A DNA stretch of 64,000 nucleotides from the NCBI RefSeq assembly GCF_026262505.1, contig NC_067208.1:11603962-11667961 (forward strand), read 5' to 3'. Positions within the stretch are counted from its first letter, which is position 1. Each line of letters begins with the position of its first letter. The notes beneath the pieces are model-generated. The model was given only the letters and a program-made list of their open reading frames with translations, ran no database searches and was not told the DNA's origin. Positions 54,934 to 63,401 of the stretch are shown piece by piece. This DNA is from Trichomonas vaginalis G3 (taxonomy: Eukaryota > Parabasalia > Trichomonadida > Trichomonadidae). A program made the position numbers and the translations under genes.

Positions 54934-57900
54934 TCAGAACTTCAACTTACGAATAAAGCTTGTTTTAGTCGTTATTGAGAAGTTAAACTTTTCAGCAAAG
55001 CAAGGACTAGAAGACTTACATAAGTCGAATGCAATCTCTTGACCGTCATAAAGTGCTTTATATAACTTCATAACACTGAACTCAGAGTCTTTGTCAAATT
55101 TTCCTTGCGGAACCATTAAACCTTTATCTTCATCATAGAAACACTGAACAGAGTCAGGAAACATTTCATTAGCGGTTAAAGCAATAACATCTTGCTTCAC
55201 GCCTTTCATTCTGCAGTGAAATGCAACTTCATTTAAATCATTCGTGAGTAAGTCTATGTAAGTCTTCTTTCCACAAAATATTGACTTGTATGCTAAACTT
55301 TGTTTTCCAGGTGTTATTTCTGCGAAGTCAGAATGGAACTGACCTAATGTTTTACCAATAAGTTCTCTACCGTATCTCTTCTCAAACTCTTCAGCTAAAC
55401 GAGGGATATCTTCATTGTAGAGATGCATACTGTCCGTATCGCTATAAAAGATGTCCATTCCTAAGTCCTCAGCAGTACAGAATACTTCACACATTATTCT
55501 CTTCGACATAGACAGAATGTTAACACCAAGTGGACAGAAGTTAAAGTGTCTGCAAATGCTTTTCGTTAGCTTGAAAATAGTTTTATCTGAACCATCCAAA
55601 CCTTCGAACTTCACTATATGGTTGTAGTTTCTGATGGCATATCTTATAGCATCTTTGTCATCTACTATGGTTATTTTTGACTCAATAGGAGATAGAATCG
55701 TTTTGCCATAAATACTGTTCAGAATGAGCTTTATATTTTCTTGCAAAGGATTTCCTTCTTTCTTATACTTTAACCTTAACTCAAACAACTTCTTTACTTC
55801 ATCTCTTATTCTAATATCTCTGTTTCCATCGTAATAGTATCCTTGCAACACTTCACATTTGACACCTTGATATTTTATGAGGTCTTGTAATGTTATATGG
55901 TCAACATACATTAAACAGCAAGTGTTTGAACTCCTGGGAACGTTAAGTTCTGGATTTAGTTCAGGGTCACAAACTATTAAAGGAAAGTGTCTATGTATAC
56001 CAATCTCTGTTATCTTAATGAGAACAAAGAAGCCAGACATAAACTTTTCACCAATGGGTTCCTTTTGGTCGTCGTTGAATAAATGTCTCATGAGATACTC
56101 TGTGCTTAACATCTCATCCTTCAATACTTTTGGAATTCCTTCTAAAGTATAAAGTCTCGCGATAGCTGAGGGATATAATGAAACAGCGTCGAAGTCAGCA
56201 ATGAGTTTCTTTTCGCTCTTTTGTTTAATGTTATCTGACAGCATACATCTTCCACCTTGAATGCATCTCGAAATAAATTCTCTTGGTTTATTTGAGAGGT
56301 CATAAAGATTTCCATTCGGGAAGTATACTCTGTTCTCAAATAATTTGTTAGCAATTGAACAAATACTAACGTAGTCATAAACGTTTAAATCAAATTCTTT
56401 CAATATGTCATTGCGGAACTTAACAAAACCTTCTCTTAAAATTCTTACATCTTGTTTGCAATAAAATGTGCTATATTTTTCTAAGTCGAAGTGGTTTTCA
56501 TCTATTCTGCAACCTTTGATGGAATCTATGTTTTTCATGAATGTATCTGCATCCCGGATAAACTTACATGCTTCAGAAATGACACAGTTCTGTTGTCATT
56601 TGCTAACAAGTACTGCTGTAGTAGTTATATGGAAATACTTCTTTCGGTCCTGTTTGTAAGTTAAACAATAGCAGGAAATAGTTTAAGCTTCTTATTTATA
56701 ACACTGTAAGAGTCTTTTATAATAATTGCCCTTCCTTTATATAAGCCAGTTATTTGCATGTTCGTGAACCTTTAATGATGGGAGTTCCTTTCACTTCTGT
56801 CATGTGTCTTAAGATGAAGTTTATATCATAACTGAGGTTATGAAAATATATTAAACTCTTGTCAGGAAGTCGCTCCAAAAATTCTGTTGCACAGTTCTGA
56901 CCCCAAATGCTTTCACTCACTGAACCATCTTCACTGTCATAACAGATGTTAAAAGCTTTATGAAAGCCATCGGTACTGCACTCAAAGTCAGCAAAGAAAA
57001 CGTGCTCAGGAATGAACTTGCACTTATTTTTATTTACTTCTTTTGACTCTGCTTTCTTCTTCAGTTGTACACAATACTTTGGAGCATATGTCAAATCTTT
57101 AAATGGTGCAAGGTTCTGTTTATATAAGTCAGTCGTATATGTGAAAAGTTCTCCATAAGAAATAGGTTCGAAATATTTGCACTCCCACAATGTTTTCATA
57201 ACATCCCATAGCGGTGTTGTTCTATCCATGCGAACTACATATTTATCTTCTCTCTTTGTATAAATCTTCATCTGTTTCTCAGTGTTCATTCCACCACAAG
57301 CTTTGAGAATTTCTATATAGTTGCGAATGAAATATGTTGTCATTGGAAGTCTTTCATTTAGCATGTAGTGGTCTTCAACAAGAAGTAAGTCAATAGTTCG
57401 AACAGTTTTACATTCTTTTGGTATGTATCTCTTTATTTCATTATGTCTTGAGTCATTGAAGTAACCAATGGTAACATTAAATGCTATACCTGTTGCGTCA
57501 GAAATTTCTTGTACTTTACTTTGAGGAAAGTCTCTAACACGAATGACTTCTCTCATGTGGTCAATAGTTTCTTCATTTACTCCAGCCTGAATGCAAGCAT
57601 AAACGAAACAATTGTCCTCTGTCATAAGTGTTGCAGTTCTTTTGTTCAGTTCATTGAAGATTTGGTAGCGCTCAAGATTTATAGGTAATGTGCAAAGATA
57701 CTTCCAGAACTGACCGCTTCTCTTCTTATAAAACTTCTTTTCACTGTTATCTTTCCAAAAGCTTTCTATAAGTGCTGGGTTTCCTGTTTGCTTAAGAGCT
57801 TCCAAAATGGCTTTCTGGTCATTCGTCAGTGTGCTTTCATCTCTATATGGTCTCTTTTTTGGCTTTCCTTTCTTTACATCTGACATCGTTAAGCCTTCAT

Positions 57901-58780
57901 ATTCTGTTAAATCATACATCTTTATTTCGGTAAGATTCTTTATGTTTGTCAAGAAGAAGTCATAGTGCATTTCAACAATACCTGCAGCATTTGCTTCTAT
58001 CTCTGATATAAAGTTCTCCTTCAAGAGCTGATGTAGTAATGTTCCAATATTATTGAGGTTTAACGTAGAACATTCATACTTTCCACCAAGTTTATAACAT
58101 ACCATCCATCTTTGTTGGGAGTTTATTTTAATCTTCTCTAAGAGTCTCATGAAAACCTTACCGAAATGTTTGTGTAAGTAGTCTCTGTTTGGTTCATCTA
58201 AAGCTTCGATGTTAAAGTCAATGAGTCTATTGCCTGATTTCACATTTCTCTTCCTATTCTCTTCATCTTTCTTTAACCATCTCTCACCTTCTTTTGGTTT
58301 GTCGTCAATGGGACGAATGACATCGTTAGCTTTGCGAACTTGTTCTATAGCACTTTTAAACATCTCTCTTCTCTGTTGTTTCAGTGTGTCGTCTCTCTTT
58401 CGTGTTTCACCAACGTTTGCATTTGTTATGTCAAACATCTCTTGACGAACATCATGCGAAAGAGCTTTACGAGTATGACCAACGTTTGCATTTGTTATGT
58501 CATACATTTCACACCTTACTTCATGAGGTACTGAACGTCTATGATATAAGTCAATAGCAACGTCATTTAAAGGAAATGCTCTTGCATGGACTTCGTCCTC
58601 GCCGCGTTGCGGCTTTATGAACTCATGAATTCTATCATAACTTATTGCACCATTGTAGTCATTGAGGATGTCAGCGAGTGCTTTTTTGTTTGTCGCGTAA
58701 TGTTTTGCAACATCTATATTAGCTTCTTTAAGAAGTTGTTTTATTTCCGAGTGTTCTAACTTAGACAACTTCCGATACAT
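54934..58780 (-). pseudogene. polB: Protein-primed family B DNA polymerase (broken)
   Basis: The replicative polymerase of Mavericks. From the N-terminus: a long leader region with repeated TNANVGHTRK phrases, the exonuclease motifs (FFADFECSTDGF; YFHNLSYDINFILRH), palm motif A (FDAVSLYPSAIARL), motif B (LILNSIYGKTILSP) and motif C (YSDTDSMHLY). All key blocks of the family can be seen in order. The gene is broken, with about two breaks. It is convergent with the minor capsid gene. The remnant at 4,736-6,811 is a distant homologue. Confidence 0.88.
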
Positions 58781-58870
58781 CTTTAGTAGGAAATAAAAAA
58801 ATATTTTTTGAAAAAATTAGCTTAGATTTTTTTAAGTTATTTTTCAAAATAATTTAATATTTTTATTTTA

Positions 58871-59344
58871 ATGAAACACATGCAAGATTGCAAGTTCTTT
58901 TCATACAATGCTCTCGCTAATGCCATCAAGAATGAGTTCAATGGTGCTTCAAACGTCAATGTTATCTTTAACAAGAAGTTTGTGAAAGAATCTAAGTTCG
59001 GTCAGTATGTCAGACCATTAGCTATTGTCATTGACCGCAAACGTTATACTTCACAAGAGTTAGCAGTAGTTTTGAAACAAAAGAGTTTCTTCGTGAATGT
59101 CAAAGATACTCATTATACTGTCATAAAGAACTCTAACATTGACTTCTTCAGTATTGCTATGAATCTTTCCGAACAGAAAGAATATAAGAAGGGTGAAACA
59201 AATGTGAAATATTATCCTTCATCTCTGAAGACAATAACGAACAAAGATGTTATACAGAAATTCTTACCAAAGGTTGAAGAAGCTTCTATTGACATTGACG
59301 AAGGAAGTGAAATGGTTGAAGAAATTGACCCTGACGTCATTTAA
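58871..59344 (+). CDS. Hypothetical element protein
   Basis: 157 residues starting MKHMQDCKFFSYNALANAIK. A helix-strand N-terminal part (NVNVIFNKKFVKESKFGQYV, RPLAIVIDRKRYTSQELAVV), YTVIKNSNIDFFSIAMNL, and an acidic C-terminus (EASIDIDEGSEMVEEIDPDV). Placed divergent to the polymerase with a 90-bp T-rich spacer, where a replication accessory or terminal-protein gene might be expected; this is only positional. No family recognised. Confidence 0.55.
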   Translation: MKHMQDCKFFSYNALANAIKNEFNGASNVNVIFNKKFVKESKFGQYVRPLAIVIDRKRYTSQELAVVLKQKSFFVNVKDTHYTVIKNSNIDFFSIAMNLSEQKEYKKGETNVKYYPSSLKTITNKDVIQKFLPKVEEASIDIDEGSEMVEEIDPDVI

Positions 59345-59355
59345 GCAAAAATATA

Positions 59356-59449
59356 TTTTTGAATAACTGAAAGTGTCACCACGTCACCATGTGCTACCAG
59401 GTTAATTAACTTCTTTTAAAAATGATGACAACATGACATTTTGACAACA
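59356..59449 (+). repeat. 92-bp direct repeat, copy B
   Basis: Same sequence as 48,930-49,021 with a few changes (GTGCTACCAG for GTCACCAG), starting 12 bp after the stop codon at 59,344. The core GGTTAATTAACTTC contains the palindrome TTAATTAA. Followed by a stretch with two copies of GTTAATGTTTTTCATT (59,476-59,560). Confidence 0.9.
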
Positions 59450-59567
59450 GTCCAGGAAATAAATTTTATCGTTAATGTTTACGTTAATGTTTTTCATTAA
59501 ATTTTGACAAAGTGCAAATCTTCACTTCGTCAAAAAGTTAATGTTTTTCATTGAAATCGGTAAGTTT

Positions 59568-60395
59568 TCATTCTTCCTCTTTGAAGTTGTCGAAATATTC
59601 TGTTATCTTTTCTTTCAGTAATGTTAAGTCTTCTTTGAATGTAAGTATTGTGCAACCTTTGATGTCATAGTGTGTTTGGGGAAGAGTATTTTTGACAATT
59701 TCCTTTATTTGCTCATTCGGTGTCATTGAAATCGGTAAGTTTTCACGATAGAACCAGTTTCTGTCAGATTTATATATCTTAGCTAAGTCATAAAAGCTCT
59801 TGTTGTTTCTTCTCACTAAATGCAACATAACCATATCTCTATCTTCTTCTTTCTCCAACTCTTCAGCGTAAATCATATACTTATAGTTCTTTTCCTTTCC
59901 TTTTGGTACTGAACGTGGTATTCTTTTCTGTATGCTTTTGTCTTTGGATTCAATGACTTCATCTTTTGCTTGAAGTTTTTTTTCCATCTCTCCACGTTCT
60001 GCTTTATATAGTTCATCTAACATCATGAAAATATAACAAGCATAACGAGGTGAAGCCCACATTGCTACAGCATTTACTAAAAGTCTATGAACATAATAAC
60101 CTTTCAAACCAGGAGCCAAATTCTTGCGATTTTCGTACGGAATCTCTTCCCTCGGTTTTCCGAGGGAAGCAATCATATGAGGAAATTCTTCTAAAAGTTC
60201 TTTTGCCTGTTGGTTTTCAAACCAATGATATGCTTGCTTTGTAGAACGAAGAGCATTCATTATACTTTGCATTTGGTACATGTCATCTTTGACCGAACGA
60301 ATGAGGCGAAGTTGTTTGTTATATTGTATGTATTCGTATTCTTCATTTATGGCTTCATGGACTATAACTGTTGTTGTGTTCTCTGATGTTGACAT
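59568..60395 (-). CDS. KilA-N domain protein with C-terminal BRO-like region
   Basis: 275 residues starting MSTSENTTTVIVHEAINEEY. The KilA-N region spans about residues 30-135, with AYHWFENQQAKELLEEFPHM, then GLKGYYVHRLLVNAVAMWAS and YACYIFMMLDELYKAER, the typical G-x-Y-V-H then A-x-W-x-S-P pattern. A charged linker and a helical C-terminal part with FYDLAKIYKSDRNWFYREN resemble the second domains of viral KilA-N/BRO proteins. These bind DNA and probably control replication or transcription of the element. Open here; a decayed near-identical copy is at 10,738-11,556. Confidence 0.85.
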   Translation of the reverse strand: MSTSENTTTVIVHEAINEEYEYIQYNKQLRLIRSVKDDMYQMQSIMNALRSTKQAYHWFENQQAKELLEEFPHMIASLGKPREEIPYENRKNLAPGLKGYYVHRLLVNAVAMWASPRYACYIFMMLDELYKAERGEMEKKLQAKDEVIESKDKSIQKRIPRSVPKGKEKNYKYMIYAEELEKEEDRDMVMLHLVRRNNKSFYDLAKIYKSDRNWFYRENLPISMTPNEQIKEIVKNTLPQTHYDIKGCTILTFKEDLTLLKEKITEYFDNFKEEE

Positions 60396-60453
60396 TACTG
60401 TTCTTACATACAGGATAAAAAAATAAATAAAAAAAATTCTAACTTTATTTTCT
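60396..60453 (-). promoter_or_regulatory. Shared promoter-leader module, shorter form
   Basis: Minus strand: AAAATAAAGTTAGAATTTTT, T/A-rich run, then TTTTTTTATCCTGTATGTAA and GAACAGTA directly before the ATG at 60,395. It shares the AAAGTTAG and TGTATGTAAGA blocks with the other modules but lacks the CCTTAAGATAG block. Confidence 0.65.
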
Positions 60454-60483
60454 GACTTTCACAAAAGACCAAAAATAAACGCT

Positions 60484-61095
60484 TTACATGTATTTTTCAG
60501 CAACTTCGTCAAATAATTTTATAGCTTTATCTATCTCATCTACTTCGAAAGTTTCTTTACCTTTCATGGGAGCACCATACATTTTCTCAAACTTTTCAAG
60601 TAGTTCTGTTTCTGCAGCTCTCATATCATTAACGAACACAACCTTGACTCTATTGACTGTACTGTCATATCTTTGAGTTATATTATATGTTCTTCCTATC
60701 TTATATCTCTTTGTATTGAAGTCCTTCGGTTTCTGAACGATATAAAGTAAGCCTTCACTGCAACGTTCTGAGTCGAATGAACCATAAGTTATGAAGTTAT
60801 ATCCAACAACTGGGTCTAACCATAACAAAACTATTGGTATAAGACTTTTGTCAATGAGATATGCTGTAGTTCCATAGAATCTTACCGATATCATAAGCTC
60901 AGGATTTCTTGTCAAAATTTTCTGAGTTGAAGCATTTCTAACCCAATGGTTTGTTTTCTTTTCAGATGGAGATATAATGTCTGACAAAGAATATTTGTTG
61001 TATTTCTTTGAGTATCTTACGTTTAAACCACCTATTCTAACCACTTTGGTGTCATTGTCTATCTTTCTAACTGTTTCAAACTCAACCTTTAACAT
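60484..61095 (-). CDS. KilA-N-like protein with T5orf172 (GIY-YIG-type) C-terminal domain
   Basis: 203 residues from MLKVEFETVRKIDNDTKVVR. The start at 61,095 is chosen because the bases before it (GTATGTAAGAACAGTA) equal the leader of the next KilA-N gene; an earlier in-frame ATG lies inside that leader. N-terminal half: KilA-N/MSV199-like (NHWVRNASTQKILTRNPELM, IPIVLLWLDPVVGYNF). C-terminal half: GLLYIVQKPKDFNTKRYKIG, RTYNITQRYDSTVNRVKVVF and AAETELLEKFEKMYG, matching T5orf172, a GIY-YIG-related putative nuclease. Such proteins are mobile in large DNA viruses and phages. Confidence 0.75.
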   Translation of the reverse strand: MLKVEFETVRKIDNDTKVVRIGGLNVRYSKKYNKYSLSDIISPSEKKTNHWVRNASTQKILTRNPELMISVRFYGTTAYLIDKSLIPIVLLWLDPVVGYNFITYGSFDSERCSEGLLYIVQKPKDFNTKRYKIGRTYNITQRYDSTVNRVKVVFVNDMRAAETELLEKFEKMYGAPMKGKETFEVDEIDKAIKLFDEVAEKYM

Positions 61096-61172
61096 TACTG
61101 TTCTTACATACAAGATAAAAAAATATTTTATAAAAACTAACTTTATTTTTTTTATCTTAAGGAAAATTCATG
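61096..61172 (-). promoter_or_regulatory. Shared promoter-leader module
   Basis: Minus strand: CATGAATTTTCCTTAAGATA, AAAAAAATAAAGTTAG, AT run, then TCTTGTATGTAAGAACAGTA to ATG 61,095. Same block order as 9,393-9,464, 10,661-10,737 and 62,205-62,279. Confidence 0.7.
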
Positions 61173-61207
61173 AATTTTGTTGCTGAATTCAATAAAAATA
61201 TATTTTA

Positions 61208-61254
61208 GGTGAAGAGGTGAGATTTCACCTGTTTTCTCACCTAATTTTTCACCC
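61208..61254. repeat. Intergenic dyad cassette (GGTGA type)
   Basis: GGTGAAGAGGTGAGATTTCA, CCTGTTTTCTCACC, TAATTTTTCACCCC. Nearly identical to 8,931-8,977 in the left element. It lies between two minus-strand genes, immediately after the stop of the gene at 61,263 and before the promoter module of the next. Confidence 0.85.
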
Positions 61255-61262
61255 CAGTTATT

Positions 61263-62204
61263 TTATAAGCGTTTTACATGAATTGTACGATGTATATTTG
61301 AAATTCTAAACAATTTCTTAGCTTCTATTTCTTCTGTCAGTATGTCAAAAGTTTTAACAATGCCGAAAGTTTCTTTATACTTCTTCTTGACATCAGATAA
61401 TAGGAAATCGTCAGCTGTTGGATAGTTTTTGTTCAGAAATGCTAACATGTCCATTTTATCTTCTGCTGGTTTCTCTACTTCTTTCTTTAAGTCAGCATAG
61501 TCGTTTCTCATACGTTCTATCTCTTTTAGTGAGTAGTTATATTTCCTCATTGCTGCTTTACATTTTGAACATTGCGGATTCATTTTTGCGTTATACATTG
61601 AAATTTGACCTGCTAGAACAACTAAGGCGTCAATGGTTTTCTTTAACTCAAAAGTTGTTGGTTTTATTTGTCCATTCCATATTTTACATCTTTTATCTTT
61701 ATCTCTTATCTGCCATACACATTCAGCAACTAATGAAACAAAGTTGTCGTATGTCTTAAACTCCCCAGATTTATATATGTCAGAGATGTTCTTATATACC
61801 ATGTCGCAATCTTTGTCCATAACTTTATGGTTGCAATGATATCCTAGAAACTCATAGTTTACTTTACGTATGAACTTCTTTATTTCTACTGAGTCAGTTG
61901 GTTTCACTTCTATTTCATCGAATTCATGAATAGTTAGTTTTTGCTGCTGAATTTCAGGCAATTTGGGTAAATGGTCAATAATGTCCTGCATGTCATAAAG
62001 ATACTGCTCGTTTGTTTCATCTTTCGCACTACAGTCTAAATTACTTGTTAAAAGTTCTTGCTTAATTCTTTGTATTTCTGTCTCAAAAGTATATGAAGAA
62101 GGAATGAAGCTTTTCATCTCTACTAACATAGATGTTGGATTCATAACTAAAGAGTTTGGTGAAGTTGTTGTTTGAAGTGTTGTAGAACCTATTGTTGAAA
62201 TCAT
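61263..62204 (-). CDS. Unknown element protein, open copy of 9,465-10,393
   Basis: 313 residues starting MISTIGSTTLQTTTSPNSLV. Predicted helical, with charged segments (TFETEIQRIKQELLTSNLDC, KEIERMRNDYADLKKEVEKP) and a single C-x2-C pair (PQCSKCKAAM). The C-terminus is basic (FRISNIHRTIHVKRL). It shares its promoter module with the KilA-N genes and always lies next to them, so it may be a partner in the same regulatory set. No family recognised. Codon use and composition are like its neighbours. Confidence 0.7.
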   Translation of the reverse strand: MISTIGSTTLQTTTSPNSLVMNPTSMLVEMKSFIPSSYTFETEIQRIKQELLTSNLDCSAKDETNEQYLYDMQDIIDHLPKLPEIQQQKLTIHEFDEIEVKPTDSVEIKKFIRKVNYEFLGYHCNHKVMDKDCDMVYKNISDIYKSGEFKTYDNFVSLVAECVWQIRDKDKRCKIWNGQIKPTTFELKKTIDALVVLAGQISMYNAKMNPQCSKCKAAMRKYNYSLKEIERMRNDYADLKKEVEKPAEDKMDMLAFLNKNYPTADDFLLSDVKKKYKETFGIVKTFDILTEEIEAKKLFRISNIHRTIHVKRL

Positions 62205-62279
62205 ATCTTTTATACAAAATAAAAAAAATAAATAAAAATAAAACTAACTTTATTTTTTTCTATCTTAAGGAAATTCATG
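62205..62279 (-). promoter_or_regulatory. Shared promoter-leader module
   Basis: Minus strand: CATGAATTTCCTTAAGATAG, AAAAAAATAAAGTTAG, TTTTATTTTTATTTATTTTT, then TTTTGTATAAAAGAT before ATG 62,204. Over 70 bp it is nearly the same as the module before the decayed copy at 9,465. Confidence 0.75.
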
Positions 62280-62325
62280 AAAATTCACGAGAAAGCAAAA
62301 GCAATCTGAGCCGCTAAGCGGTGAG

Positions 62326-62372
62326 GGTGAGAAAACAGGTGAGAAAACAGGTGAAATCTCACCTCTTCACCT
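62326..62372. repeat. Intergenic dyad cassette (GGTGA type), inverted orientation
   Basis: GGTGAGAAAACAGGTGAGAA, AACAGGTGAAATCTCACCTC, TTCACCT: the reverse arrangement of 8,931-8,977. Core GGTGAAATCTCACC has one asymmetric base. It is preceded by the GC palindrome GCCGCTAAGCGG (62,310-62,321). Confidence 0.8.
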
Positions 62373-63361
62373 AAAATATATTTTTGTCTGATTTACATCC
62401 TCCTTCATATCTTACTTTATAAGTGTCATCGTTTGTGTTATAGCCAAGTATTTCAATAACCACTCCTCGCTTTGCTTCGTCAATGGTTTCAGCAAGTTTG
62501 CCATTACTACTTTCGACTAATTTATGACGAGGGTAAAATGCTATGGAGTCGTCAGCAGCTTTTATAAGATATCCATTACCTTGTGTAGAGTCTACGATAT
62601 AATAGTTTCTACTTAACCTTAAACGTTTCTTTGTCAACGGTTTGTCGTCAAGAACTACACGAACTTTTGTACCAGGAATGAGGGTAAATTGTGTTGAATT
62701 TCTGATATTTTGTGTTTGGCTTCGTTTCTTTTGTATATACTTTTCTTCTTGTTGTTGTGTCATTGAATTTGGTGTATGCCCTGTTGTAGAATGTGTTGAG
62801 GAATTGTAAACTTCGGTGAAATGTTCATTGTTTCTTCGGTAAAGTCTCGCTCTTGGTTTAAATCTCTGAGAGTCCTTATGAAGCGGTTTATGATGCCGAG
62901 TATGTTATGTTATGGTCTTCAGTAGTGTAGTGAGTTATGTTATGCTTAATGAGAAATTCTGTGATTTCATTGCTGAGGTATGCACTGTCTTGGTCTGATG
63001 TTAAAGTACTTGGGCTATGTTCTGCTACAAACTTTTGTAAAACTCTTAACACTTCACGAGTTCCTTTATTTTTCATTGGATATGCATATGCTTTACGAGT
63101 GTTAACATTAATGAAGATGAGGAATGGTTTATGTCCTCCTTTTCTGCTTTGAATGAGAGTGTCAAATTGGTATGCGTCAGGAGCGTTGGAGTAAATTGGT
63201 AAAAAGTAGTCGTAAGGGTTTATTTTTGTTTGATGTACAACATTTTTGTCAAAGAACCTTTTCACTTCAGCTCTGTTAGTAAATCCCCAACTCTTTGCAG
63301 CTTCATTGAATTTCTTAAATGACCTCCATGGATGTTGTTCGAATAATTCTTTCAAGCTCAT
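62371..63361 (-). pseudogene. Retroviral-type integrase of second lineage (broken)
   Basis: N-terminal part starts MSLKELFEQHPWRSFKKFNE and carries the rve core blocks YQFDTLIQSRKGGHKPFLIF, AYAYPMKNKGTREVL and LTSDQDSAYLSNEITEF. The C-terminal part has the SH3/chromo-like strands (LIPGTKVRVVLDDKP, RNYYIVDSTQGNGYLIKAAD, YKVRYEGG). Clearly the same family as 2,388-3,347 but distant. The gene is broken, with about two breaks. Confidence 0.8.
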
Positions 63362-63401
63362 TTATGTAAAGTTAAAGATTTTATTCAAGGCTCAAGCGCG
63401 T

